DNA from: Ascidia mentula
Taxonomy: Eukaryota; Chordata; Ascidiacea; Phlebobranchia; Ascidiidae
Reading direction: 5' to 3'
NCBI GenBank assembly: GCA_947561715.1
Contig: OX387203.1
Span: forward strand, 7,254,001-7,318,000
DNA length: 64,000 bases
Shown: positions 27,768-41,000 of the stretch, in pieces
Layout: each line of letters opens with the position of its first letter
Position numbering within the stretch: position 1 is the first letter of the stretch
Notes under the pieces: generated by a model
The model's input: the letters and a program-made list of their open reading frames with translations, nothing else
Databases searched by the model: none
What the model was told of the DNA's origin: nothing
Translations under genes and position numbers: made by a program

Positions 27768-28469
27768 CACGAGGAGATTAGTCAGCTAATGATTTTGAAA
27801 AACATTTAAAAATTTTGTGTATGTCCCCCTATTTTTTCTGGGATTTTTGTTTAGGTTGGCGTAGCTTTAGGTCAGTTCGGGATGGGGATTATTGTTATTT
27901 CATATGGTCCTACATTCGGACAGCGTTTATAGTGACTTTGATGATCGGCTGATTTATGATCAGGTATTTACTTCGATAGGATAGTGACTTTAGCTCGAGA
28001 GTTATGCCCTTTGGTTAGTTGGAGAAGAGGTGCTACGTGACTACCAGGTTGTGACTTACTTCGTGATGATGCGATTTTACTTTTTAGGCGCAGTTAGATT
28101 CTGGATTATGAGCTCAAGGGTTATGCCCATGGGTTAGGTGGAGGAGAGGTGCTACGTAATTACTAAGTTGTGACTTTATTATGCGGTGAATTTACTTTCT
28201 AGGCGTAGTTAGAGGTTACAAGCATGTGGGTTAATCCCTTGAGTTGGGTGGAAGAGAAGGGCTGCGTAATTACCGAGTTCACTTCTTAGGCGCATTTAAT
28301 ACTGGATTATAAGCTCGAAGGTTATGTCCATGGGTTAGTTGGAAAGGGATTCTGTGATTAATTTGTCAGGACAGACCTCCATACTAAGGAGGATCACCAG
28401 TTACAGTTTACTGTGATTGGGTGAAGGTTCGAACCCGAAGTGCGTTATCGGTTACCGGTGACAGATTTT

Positions 28470-28545
28470 AACTTTACCGGGGTTCGAACTCGGGTGCAGA
28501 GGATTGAAAGCAGAGTGACATAACCTCTACACCACAACTGGTGAC
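28470..28545 (-). mobile_element. Inverted tRNA-derived SINE head
   Basis: Minus-strand A box (gtggtgtagaggttatg) and B box (gagttcgaacccc) in the spacing of the copies on the plus strand. Its partner in the duplicated half is at about 30850-30925. Confidence 0.6.
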
Positions 28546-28770
28546 GAGGGTAAGATGTCAAGAAGTTGTTTATCAGGTTCTTCGTCAATTGGTGTACTTT
28601 TGCTGAAAAAAAAAATTACCTGTGTTCGAACCCGGATCCATCGAATTGAAAGCATGCAATGACCACCTCTTAGCAGCAACGAATAATTGCGAGACCGCAC
28701 TAATTAGTTGCTCATAAAATTGTCAAATGATTAGCGCTAGTTTGGTATTTAGGACTCGCAAAACATACAC

Positions 28771-28847
28771 ACGCCGAGCGAGGATTCGAACCTAGACACA
28801 AAGATCATTCGTCTGGCTCGTTAACTAATACACTAACATTATGTTGA
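28771..28847 (-). mobile_element. Second tRNA-like element
   Basis: On the minus strand it reads an A-box-like tagtgtattagttaacgag and a perfect B box ggttcgaatcc about 35 bp apart. A diverged copy lies at about 31158-31234, where the B box is broken (gcttctaatcc). It is a different tRNA-derived family from the copies at 26931. A functional tRNA is unlikely because no good acceptor stem or anticodon arm is seen. Confidence 0.5.
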
Positions 28848-29269
28848 TGTATAGTTACATTATTACCCACCTAAGTTTGGGGCAGGTTTCTTTTTTCCAC
28901 ATTGTGCTTGAAGAACTGTTTTGAAACTTCGTCATATGAAGGTGGTTGTGATGTTGGGAAGTTTCCTTGTCTCTACTGCAGAGGTTGCGGGTTGGAATCT
29001 CCCGACAGTCGCTTAGATCTTTCTTGTGCGTATATTTTTAAGAAAAACTTACCTAAACGAAACTTGGGCGATATTGAAGTACGAAAGCGTGTAGTTAGGC
29101 TTGTGAGGAAAGTACGCTTTAAATCATTATATCGAGAGGTTGGAGGTTGTATTTACACCAAAGACGTTGCACTTCTTAACCTTTTCGTTTAATATTTTAA
29201 AGGGTGAGAAGTCTTTAAAATCTATCCACAATAACGCGATTTAGACACCGTAATCCCGTCACCAGCCGT

Positions 29270-29336
29270 GGTGTAGAGGTTAACGCCCCGCTCTGTTGAT
29301 GCTCTGCACAACAGTTCGAACCCCGGTAAAGTTAAT
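29270..29336 (+). mobile_element. tRNA-derived SINE head, copy 3
   Basis: Start of the second tandem copy; A and B boxes are intact and spaced as in the copy at 26931. Confidence 0.6.
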
Positions 29337-29689
29337 ACTTCTTTTCCGGGGTATTTAAAATCTCTACGGGTTCGGGGTGTCGTTGCGATAAAGGTACGTT
29401 TCCTTGCATGATATTCCAAAGTTTCGGTTAAGATACTCCAGTATTAGATTTCCAATCACAATTTTTGAAAAGAAAGAATTGATATAATACTCTTGGTGTT
29501 GTTTAAAGCAGGAAATTCTTGTAATGGTGGTTGTGAAGTGGTTACGTTTCCTGTCCTGTCATCCAGAGGTCGCGGTTTGGAATTTCATGTCAGGTATGGC
29601 ATTCGAAAGAGCATTACAAGTCATTACTTTTTAAAAAAGCACACAAGATCGAAACTTATTAACGCGATTTGGATGCCTCACCCTCGTCA

Positions 29690-29760
29690 CCAGCCGTGGT
29701 GTAGAGGTTAACGCCCCCCTCTATTGATGCTCTGCGCCACAGTTCGAACCCCGGTAAAGT
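29690..29760 (+). mobile_element. tRNA-derived SINE head, copy 4
   Basis: Nearly identical to the copy at 27360, including the downstream dispersed repeat. Confidence 0.6.
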
Positions 29761-30440
29761 TAATACTTCTTTCCCGGTAACCGTTAATTCACTTCGGGTT
29801 CGGACTTATCCCACTCTAACTAAATTCTTCCCGTTGGTGTCACCTCTCCGTGTGTGTGCCTGTCACGGATGGGTAAAAGTAATTCGGTAATTATCTCCCC
29901 CACCCCTGTTAACTCACTGAAATCAGGCTAAGGATCGCGGCCAGGTAGCCCTGCGTTTAGTCAGGCTAAGAAGTCCCCGCTTCTGAGTTGGCCACCGAGA
30001 TCCGAAAACACACCTTATGCTCCATCAGGGAGCGCCCCACCAGGGGGCAAGTGTCCCATCCAGGGTCATAGGCAGGTGGCCAACTCAGAAGCGGGCGCAC
30101 GAGGAGATTAGTCAGCTAATGATTTTGTAAAATATTTAAAAATTTTGCGTATGTCCCCCTATTTTTTCTGGGATTTTTGTTTAGGTTGGCGTAGCTTTAG
30201 GTCAGTGATTTATGATCAGGAATTTACTTCGATAGGATAGTGAATTTAGTTCGAGTGTTCGGTGGAAGAAAGGGGCTACGTAATTTACCAAGTTTACTTC
30301 TTAGGCGCATTTTATGCTGGATTATTAGCTCGAAGGTTATGCCCATGGGTTAGTTGGACGAGAGGTGCTATGTAATTACCAGGTTGTGACCTTACTTCGT
30401 GGAGATTCGATTTTACTTTTTAGGCGCAGTTAGATTCTGG

Positions 30441-30644
30441 ATTATTAGTTCGAGGGTTATGCCCATGGTTTAGTTGGACGAGAGGTGCTACGTAATTACC
30501 AGGTTGTGATTATTAGTTCGAGGGTTATGCCCATGGTTTAGTTGGACGAGAGGTGCTACGTAATTACCAGGTTGTGATTATTAGTTCGAGGGTTATGCCC
30601 ATGGTTTAGTTGGACGAGAGGTGCTACGTAATTACCAGGTTGTG
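30441..30644. repeat. Minisatellite, 68-bp unit, three exact copies
   Basis: Three consecutive identical 68-bp units start at 30441, 30509 and 30577, each beginning attattagttcgagggttat. Diverged single units are found just upstream (about 30320-30385) and in the other tandem half (28000-28330), so the array grew locally from an existing unit. Confidence 0.85.
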
Positions 30645-31330
30645 ACTTTGTTAAGCGGTGAATTTACTTTCTAGGCGCATTTAATACTGGATTAACAAGT
30701 CCGAGGGATATGCCCATGGGTTAGTGGAAAGGATTCTGATATTAATTTGTCTGGACAGACCTCCATACTAAGGAGGATCACCAGTTACAATTTACTGTGA
30801 TTGGGCGACTGTTCCAACCCGAAGTGTGTTATCGGTTACCGGTGACAGATTTAACTTTACCGGGGTTCGAACTCGGGTGCAGAGGATTGAAAGCAGAGTG
30901 ACATAACCTCTGCACCACAACTGGTGACGAGGGTAGTACGCCAATAAGTTGTTTATCAGGTTCTTAATCAATTGGGTACTTTTGCTGAAAAAAAATATTC
31001 ACCTGTGGTCGAACCCGGATCCACCGAATTGAAAGCATGCAATCCTCACCTCTTGGCTGCAACGAATGATTAGGAAAACGCACTAATTAATTGCTCATAA
31101 AATTGTCAAATGATTGGCGCTATTTTGGCATTTGTCAGAAGACGCAAAACATACACAATCCGAGCGCGGATTAGAAGCCACACACAAAGATCATGCGTCT
31201 GGCTCGTTAGCCACTACACTAACATTATGCTCTCGTAATAGCATTAATACCCACCTAAGTTTGGGGCAGGTTTCTTTTTTCCAGATTGTTCTCTGTTTTG
31301 GAACCCTCGTCATATGAAGGTGGTTGTGAG

Positions 31331-32024
31331 ACTGGGAAGTTTCCTTGTCTCTACTCCATAGGATGTGGGTTGGAATCTCTCGTCAGTGTGTGAGTCAAAT
31401 TCATTGTACGCATCGCAGTGTATGGCAGTTTTCAAACCACGCAATTAAATTTCATTCCTTCTGCAGTACTGACTAATGCGTTCAATTTTATTTCTTTCAT
31501 TTGCATTCATTCATCATAGGTTCTTGACTCTTGTTTACATCACGCATTTTGACGTTACCGATGATGTATAGTGAATTTTTTTAATGACACTTTTGCAGGA
31601 TATTAAAATAAAATTTCGTTTATTTAAAACGTTGAATGTGCGAGACATATTGACTTTTTTCATGGCCGCAATTACTTGTTATTAGGTTGCTTTTCAATAA
31701 TCTGATATTTTACCTTTCGTTAGAGCTTGTGTAATTGGTAAATACCCAATTAAAGCCTATAGAACACAGCAATGTTTTATTAGCAGGGTTTTCACTCCCA
31801 GCGTAGTGTACCAATCACTTATTTGCAATAAATCACTTATAAAATCTCTCATTCCCTTTTCACGTGCTTACTAACTACCAGCAATTAATCTACAGTGAGT
31901 GACGTTTATTGTGAAATGCCAATAGAAAAACGGGCACGTATCTAAGCCGACATCCGGGCGTTTCATCATATACAGCTTGGTTTAGCCATCAACCTCACTC
32001 TGAACTACAACGAGTCAGAAAAAG
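31331..32024. other. Upstream region of gene B
   Basis: About 700 bp between the repeat field and the start codon of B; probably holds the promoter and 5' UTR. No TATA box or other motif can be assigned with confidence. Confidence 0.4.
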
Positions 32025-35000
32025 ATGTGGTATAATAAGATTTCGATCTGTTTTCTTCTGATATTTGCCAGCAACTTTGGATGCATATCAACGACTGGTG
32101 AGTGGGATTTTCGTAAACCAAAACTATGATAAAGTTATCTTTGTAGTGCATTTGCTTAAAGTTTCTTGATTAGCATGCCCAGGGAGTCCTGTTCAACTGA
32201 CAGCCGAGAAACACCCTAAGTACTTGCTGCCAACTACATACTTTCCTGCGGGTTCGAGTAAAATATCATGTACTTGGAACATAACCAGTTTAACCGATGA
32301 CAGAATCTACGTTCGTGTGGTGTCTTTAGATATTGAACACAGTCGTGACTATTTGAACGTATGTATTACGAATACCCTTATATAAAACTTGATTTCAATA
32401 TAGAAAGGTTCGATTATAACAGATTTACGGGTCGTGGGAGCCGCTAAAACTAACAGGAACAAAGGTTGGAGATTTTGTAAACAGCCTCGGGAATGCTGTT
32501 ATGGTGGAGTTTGTTTCGAACGGAAATCTAACCGGACGGCTTTTCAACCTGGAATATTTTACAAGTATTTTATAGATAGGGAATTAGCTACAACAATGGT
32601 CACGTATTTATAAATCTTCATTCGTCAAATTCGCAAAGACAAACCAACTCATATGCGACATATGTTTTTGCAATAGTCAAACTGTTACGTTTAACTTTGA
32701 TCGTGTTGTCAACAGCGTGCCCGGATTACGCAGTAAATTTGACAGTGGGCGATCAACGTCAATTCCTATCTTCCCCTAATTATGGAAACAACTACCCGGT
32801 AAACTTGACGTGTGAATGGATTTTGTTAGAACCAAATCCAGGATTTATCAGACTTGAAATGTTGGATTTGCAAGTTATTGCCACTGACAGTTTGGAGGTG
32901 AGCATTGCCTTTTTTTTCTAAACGTTTTCATTAGGAAACAGACTTGTCTTGCAAATGTTTCTACTCAATTAATCATCACGATCAAAATACGTCATACGGG
33001 TTTGTGTCGAAAATACGTCAATCCAGTTGATTCTGCAGGTTCGCACCGGTCCGTACAAACCGTTTATCGGAATTTTAATGACCACCGTGATCCGGTTGTT
33101 TACAGCGTATGCATAGGTCTATATTTCACTCCGAGCACTGTATTCCCACGACTATTAATATATATCCCTAATACGTATAAAAAGCCAAAGTAAATTAAAG
33201 CCATTAAGACCAAGTATATGCAAGTTCCTTGTACGATCACCACTGAACATTTGTTTTTTTCATGGTTACAGCTGTATGATGGGGAATCGCTTCAAGATGC
33301 CTACACTGGCATCGTTGCAATGAACACTGTTCTTGGAATATTTACCAATTACATTAGGCTAAAGTTTCAAACTCAACCTCACAGGTCCTACGTAGGCTTC
33401 AAGTTGGAGTATATGAAAGGTACGTGCCCTTACACGCAACAGCAGCCAATTCAGTGTTGAAAAACATCCGCTCTCAGGATATCATTGCACCGGCTTTGGG
33501 TCTTGTTACAACTCGTATAGCCCTGTCCTATTCTTGATTGCAAAACGCCAGTAATGCTTACTGTAGTTGCTATTCATTTGATTTCAATGTTGGGCAAGAC
33601 GAATGTGGTTTGATCTGTGTAGTCTATGTGTAATCAGCAGATGATTTCAAGCTTTTTTATTTTTTACAACACAACGTTTTTTGGTATACGAGTAGTTGAG
33701 TAGTTGCAACTGTAGAGCCGTTCACAACAAAATCTGCTATTTGTTTTTACTTGCAGTGTGTACAGGATCGGAGATTCTTGTATCAGCGAATGCTTCTGTT
33801 CAATCAATTTCTTCGAATAATTACCCTTATCGGTACCCTCACATCCCAAATCATTACTGCAGTTGGAGAATTGTTGCCTTGTCAGACGAGAGAATCCATA
33901 TGCGGGTTGTGTCGTTTAGCACATACCTCAACCATGACTTTCTGACTGTACGTTTATTGTTTTAATTAACCTTTACCTTTCATACTTTTATCATTCTAAC
34001 AAACTATTTCCATTTAATACAAATCAGGTAATCTGCCCTTGTACGTTTTTTTGGATGATACATCGAAACAGTGGACCGTCTTCCGCTTATTTCCAAGGTG
34101 TTTTATAGAAAAACTAAACGGTTTGTTTTAAATGCGTTTTAGATTAGCGATGGAGTTGATTCTTCCCAATACTCGAGCAAGCTGGAGTCGTTTTTAAGAC
34201 ACTCTAGTACAGGACAATTCAACGTACTATTCCAGACCGTTAGCGGAGCTGAGGACTTGGGATTCAAACTGGAATTTTTTACGAGTATGATTGGATGAGT
34301 AAATTTCACGATGACGTAAACTTTAACTGTTTTGATTGCAGCATGTCCAAATGTCACACAAGAACTTGTAGCAGGGGATCATGTTAGAGATATTTTTTCT
34401 CCCAACTACCCGGATTTTAACACAGGAAATAGAAACTGTACATGGGAAATAATGGCGGAGGGAGAAAATCGCATTTATCTTGTGGTTAAATCTTTACATT
34501 TGGAAAATAACTCTCTAATTGTAAGTATATTCTGAAATCATTTGGTACTTAGAGTTGCTTTTGCAAGAAAAGTCCGGTAGTGTGATAAAATTGTTTTGTC
34601 GTATGGTTGTCCTTCATAGCACTTGTTGTGTTTCTTTGTATTTGTTCGTATAAATGCAAATCAAAGCTAGCACACACGCATTTATAGGGAAGTATTGCAT
34701 TTTTAAGTAACACGCACACAAACAATAGTCACGCGGAAAGGACTGCGGCACATTCCACGAATCACGCGACTGTGGCATGCAAGCGCATAAATTATTATCA
34801 TTGATTTAGATATACGATAACAAATCATTATTGGTTTTAAATTGGCGGATTGGATGCCAAGGAAATCCTACATCCAATGCAAACGGGTGCTACCTTTATT
34901 CAGTCTCAAATTCACTTACCATTTTATTCAAAGATGAAAGTAGTAGCACTTCGTCAAGTATTTTCCACTTCATTTATTTTAAAGGTAAGTGTTTACAATA

Positions 35001-38000
35001 ACCTAATGTGGATATGTGTTAGTTACATTTGTTCTTCGTAGTGTGCCCAGTTGATACGGTGATGTTAACGGCCGCAAACAACACGCAATACATCCGGTCA
35101 CCTAACTATGGTCATTTTTATCCTGGCTACTTGTCGTGTTTGTGGAAAATTGTCACATCGTCGTCTTCAGCTGATTCAAGGATCCACATTGTTGTCACTG
35201 CCCACGACCTGGGCGTCAACTCTTCCTTAAAAGTAAGAAACACTAATTTACATTTAATGCGCGACTAACACTCAAAACGTTGTTTTTTGCTGTGTTGCTT
35301 TATCCAAGTCTTATGTTGCTTTGTCTGAGCCGGTGAATATATTTTTAGATTTACGATGGTGAAAATCTTGCTACCACATTGGTGGGGTCCAGCTCCAACG
35401 TACAGGTTTTACTGAAACACCAATACACCATGGTCCAATTTACCACAACTCAACCTGGTTCCAATAATGGTTTTGAACTCCAATACTATCAATATGAAAG
35501 TATAAAGAGGGATAGGTGAACAAAATGAACCATAACTTAGTTCGGTGTTGTATTTTCAAGTTTGTCCCAACTACACGGTGCAGTTAATGTCACTTGAAGT
35601 GGAGAAAGAAATATTTTCACCCAACTATCCGAACATGTATCCACCCAACTTGACGTGCCACTGGAATATAACTGCTCCTGCAGGCAAACGAATACACTTT
35701 CAAACTGTTCAAATTGATTTGGAAAATGGAAAAGACTTCCTGGATGTACGTAGAGCCGACAAACATCACAACCTGTTTGCACTTGGAGATACTTTTTAAA
35801 ATTTCCTGACTTATAGTTTTGTCTAAAATACGATGTGGTACTTGATAATGGCAAGACGTAAATGCAGTAATCACAATTATGGTTCGCAGATAACAAATGG
35901 ACCTGAATTTTGGTACAGTTTAACGGGTTCAACCACTGTTGCTTCGCCAACCTCGGCAGATTACTCGGAGATCACTTTTACTACTGACGGTGAAACGTTA
36001 CAGAATGCCTTTCATCTGAAATACTTCACAAGTAATTTGTAAAATCCACAATTCTTTTCCTTGACTATAAAATGTTTATTTGCAATTGCAATTACAAAAT
36101 TATAACAGTGATGCAATATTTCCTACTTTCGTTTTTCTAATTTTTAATGTTTGTACCTTTAGCGTGTAAATCTGGAGATGTTCAACTTTACGCGGACAAC
36201 AAGAAGCGTTTTATTCATTCTCGAAACTATCCGGCTCGCAATGCTTATTCTGAGTATTGCAATTGGAATATAAATCCCTCTTTGGCTACTGATACAATTC
36301 ACGTGACAGCAAATATATTCGCTGCGACGAGCAGTTCTGTAGAGGTAAGCAAGAAATACCAATTTTACGAACAGGTTCTGCTATTTAATTTAATCGCTGT
36401 TTACGATTAGTATGTGCTGTAAAAGAACAAAATTTACCTCCACACGCTGATGTCTAAATGCATGCTTGTAGCTTTCTGCATGTTGTAGTCTTATATAAGG
36501 GAAATAAATCAGTTGCGGATTATTTTGAACCAATAGTTTTTAAATTACGCTGAAAACAATTTTTTATATTTGTGAAAGGTTGGGTTCTTGTTAAAGTTGA
36601 AGGATTTCTATCGAAGTATATCTGCCCAGCATTCCTTGAAGCTTTCACACCCTATTATATTTTAGATTTATTCCGGGAACAGTCTGCTAGGCACTTTTAC
36701 TGACGAACAAGCAAACTACGCTTTCAGTACTTCGCAAACACACAGAGTGACGTCAGTGGTACAGTTCCAGGGTATCGACCCTTTTGTTGGCTTTCAACAG
36801 GTTTATTACACAAGTAAGTATAGGCCAATATACAGATTGTTGTTAGTAGGAATTTATTTGGGTTGAATAAATACAAGTCAAGTATTGTTACGTTAGGCGA
36901 TGAATGCGAACCCAGTCCTTGTCTTAACAATGGTACTTGTGTGGATCTGGCAAACGATTACAACTGCAGCTGTCTTCTTGGGTACGTTGGGAAAAACTGC
37001 AAGAAAGGTTGGCGAAACTTTCTTTCTTCCTAACGCTTAGTGATGTAACTATTGCATGTTTCGGTAAAAACATGAACGCAAGTTTCCAAATCAGGTTATA
37101 TTTAGACTTCTGCCAGCCGACTCCGTGTTACAACAACGGGACATGCATTGATGGGCCCCAAGATTACTCATGTTCATGTGTTCTCGGTTTCACGTCGAAA
37201 AACTGCTCAGTCAGTAAGTTGTTAGTTTGTTTTATCGCAATAAACAAAGCATTGAACAGGGGCGGGTTCGGTTTAAAGCATGGAAGTTCCTTTCTAAACT
37301 AACAGACCTGGTTGGTCATAAGAATGACAAGGAAATCTACTTGCATGTGAAATGCATCTACCAAAAAAATAATATTTATGAATGTTATTGCCAGAAGTTA
37401 TTTGTATTCATTGGTCTCTTCATAAATTATAATTCAGATATCAATGAGTGCGCAACGAATTCTTGCGCCAACAACGGAACTTGCATCGACTTGATTAATG
37501 ATCATCGGTGCGCTTGCTCGCCTGGCTACACAAATGCGGATTGCTCCGTCAGTAAGTTGGCAATTAGCGAGAAAATTTAAAACCCATGATTCATTCCACT
37601 GAAAAGAAATAGCAACGTTAAAATCACTTATATTTGGAAACTTTTCCGACATATTTAAAATGTGAATGAGTATAATTGATATCAAGGACAAAAATCTTAC
37701 AAAGATTGTTTTGTAGACATTGATGAGTGTGGTTCGAATCCTTGTGTTAACTTGGCAACTTGCGAGGACTTGATCAACGACTACTCTTGTACATGTGTTC
37801 AAGGTTACACAGACAAAAATTGCTCAACAGGTTGGAATAAAAAAAAAAACACATCTGTAGATGTGATGAATTAATCTTCCTTATTAATGGTTAACGGTAA
37901 TTATTGTCGTGAGTAATAACAATTACGAAGTTGAATATAATGCCTACTTTAGGTCGTTCCCATCAGTGGTACCATCAGTGGTAGTGGTACCCGCGCTTAA

Positions 38001-41000
38001 CCTCAATTAACCAACCGATCATTTTAGTATATTGTACTCTCCTTGCCTTTTGTCGGATGTTACGTCAATGCTTTAGCAACAATCTAAATAATAAAAACTT
38101 GTTGGTGGTATGATGCCACGTCACTTGAAATAAGAGTTTACCTCCCTTGTAGCCTGTAAGGTTTTGGTCGCGATTGGACGACCTTTCACATACTCTATCT
38201 GTACCGGGCGAAAAATAAATTTCTCGCTGTCAAACTGTGCTTGCATTAATCACCATCAATTACATTGTGGAATATTTCTGTAAAGTATGTTATAGAAGAT
38301 ATTGGTCAATAGGATTACCACAGGGGACATAGGCAAACTAATTACCTAAAGGCAACTCTAATAGATATCGACGACTGCAAGTCCCGTCCATGTGACAACA
38401 ACGCAAACTGCAGTGATTTGGTGAATGATTTCCTTTGCGATTGCGTTGCAGGATACACGGGAAAGAACTGCTCTCAGGGTATGATTTTGAAAATAGGCTA
38501 TACCAAGAATCTGTAGAAAACCAATAAGCATTATTGCTTTAGAATATTGAAGTTCTCAAAAAAGAAATAGTTTACGTATTAACTTTCCTAAAACCAACCG
38601 TTTATGTATTAACAGATATTGACGATTGCGCCTCAAAACCATGCCTACAAAATTCCACGTGTATGGATCAGTTGAACGATTTTGAATGCTTTTGCGAGCC
38701 AGGATACACAGGGAAAAACTGTTCAATAGGTGATAATATTGTATTTTAAAATGTTATTGAAATGAGCTTGTGTTATGCTTTTTTATTGGCAGATATAAAT
38801 GAATGCTCCACAAAGCCGTGTACCAATGATGGAAACTGCACTGATTTGGTGAATGATTTCATGTGCACTTGCGTAGCAGGTTTTACGTCGAAGAATTGTT
38901 CAACAAGTAAGCAAGCAAGTGTTTTACCGACTAATAAACAATTGCAAATATGCATGACACTTTTCTCATGCATCAAATATTATTTTACACGTCTGTGTCG
39001 TGTCATGAACACTTTTCAGATATAGACGAATGTTTGATGGGATTTTGTAGCAATGAATCGACCTGCCACGACGGAATCAACGATTATAGTTGCGAATGTA
39101 ATCCAGGGTTCGAGGACAAAAACTGCTCCACGAGTAAGATAGAAGTAGTTGTAGTGTTTGAGTATTTGTAAAAGCACACGTCCTTACCTATTTAAGTACT
39201 ACAGTCACCAACTACACTGTAAGATCTTACAGGTCGAAGCAGTGTGTACACCTGTCTGCAGCTCTTATTGATTATTATGGCTCTCTTGCACATGTAATAT
39301 GTGTTTGTTTGTTTTTTGCTGTGACACTCCACGTCCTCACTTTCTGAAAACAATTAATGTAACATGGCCTTAACTTCATCCAGGCATATTTCTGTAGAAA
39401 AAGTAGAAATATTCCAACCAAAAGCCATAATTTTCAATTTTTTTAACCGAACAAACTTATTCAACTCAAACACTTTTTCAGATATAAACGAGTGTGCACG
39501 ACAACCATGTCACAATGGCACATGTGAAGATTTGGTGAGCGACTATCTTTGTCACTGTGCTAAAGGATTTCAAGGCAAAAACTGCTCAACTGGTACCTCT
39601 CGTGCTTATTGTGAAGTCACACCTTTATCATGCATTGTTTTTCAGATATTGACGACTGCGCCCCATCACCTTGTAAAAACAACGGAACGTGCACAGACCT
39701 GGTAGCAAACTTTACGTGTGTGTGCCAAGTCGGATTTACAGGAATAAATTGTTCCATTGGTATTAAAATATCTGTTGAGTTGTGTATTGACTTTAAAACG
39801 TTTTTTTTTTGTACAGACATTGACGATTGTGCGTCAGGACCGTGCACTTTCAATTCTTCGTGTGGAGATCTTGTAAATGACTACCAGTGTACTTGCCTTC
39901 CCGGATACACTGGAAAAAATTGCAGCCAAGGTTTGTTCAACTTCATGCTTATTTACAGTAATGGTTTAATTAGGTGCTACTTCTGTCTACCGGTCGGGTA
40001 ACTCCCTGGGAGTTTGCTTTTGGTTGTTTTTCAGCGTTTGAAAATTTGTTTTCCAGCGCACGAATACCACCAAGCACAGATCCTTTGCCATTCATTATTG
40101 TTGCGTTTACAATTATAACAAAAAAAAAACATAAAACCAGCATTTTTATAACTTTTTGTGATTTCGGCAGAAAAACAAATTTGCAAACGTTTGCCCTGCT
40201 TCAACAATGCGACGTGCGTAGATTTGTTCAATCATTACGAATGTCAATGTCTTCCTGGCTTTACTGATGAGAATTGTTCAACAGGTAAGTTGCGAAAATT
40301 TCTATCGAAGCCTAAATAGATCAACAGGAACGTACGTTTTACGAGTCGAATCTCAGATTTTGGAAATTTACGATTTGGGATATAGGACAGAGAAACTTTA
40401 AATATGAGATGTCATGTGTAAAAGCAAAAGGGTAAAATAATTCCAAAAATAAATTATGTTTTGTAGATATTCACGAGTGCGCTTCTACTCCATGCTTGCA
40501 CAATGGAAAATGCGAAGATATGGTAAACTCCTACAAGTGTAATTGCCCTGAATATTACAAGGGTGAACATTGCGAGCAAGGTGAACCCACTGCATTCATA
40601 TCAACGCTTTCAAAAATATCCTCAATTCTCATAACGTGCTGTTCATTGTGCGTACGATTATGTATTTTTGATCAGAAATTGTTTTTTAGTTCCTCCAGCC
40701 TGTGCAAATGTGCGGTGCGTCAAAAGAGCGACTTGTTTTCCGGTAATCGGAGCAGAACCCGAGTGTAGATGCAATGACCGATACGAAGGAAATGGATTTG
40801 AGCTCTGTCAACGTAAGTTAAACAACAGTGTAACATTAGTGCCCTTTCAACCCCAAAAACGACCTTTTGAAGTCGTTTCATTAGCTGTAGCAGACAAATG
40901 AGGCTAATTCGGCATACGTTTTGATAAACAACAACTACACACGTAGCTAATAAACGTTTCCAAGTTAAGCATTGTTGTTTTTGTAGCTTTCTGTGAGTCA

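Larger units (their letters stand above)
26931..31330. repeat. Tandem duplication of about 2.3 kb rich in SINEs
   Basis: The stretch 26931 to about 29260 is followed by a diverged copy from about 29270 to 31330. Matching landmarks include the SINE heads (26931/29270 and 27360/29690), the inverted SINE heads (28470/30850) and the segment around cgtcatatgaaggtggttgtg (28930/31308). Offsets are 2,330-2,380 bp. No protein gene with convincing features is seen inside. Confidence 0.75.

Noticed and set aside
28902..29192. Open frame of 96 codons in the repeat field
   Set aside because: Lies inside the duplicated SINE-rich unit and is not maintained in the second copy.
26931..29336. Functional tRNA genes
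   Set aside because: A and B boxes are clear, but acceptor and anticodon stems do not pair well, and several similar copies occur in both orientations. SINE heads explain this better.
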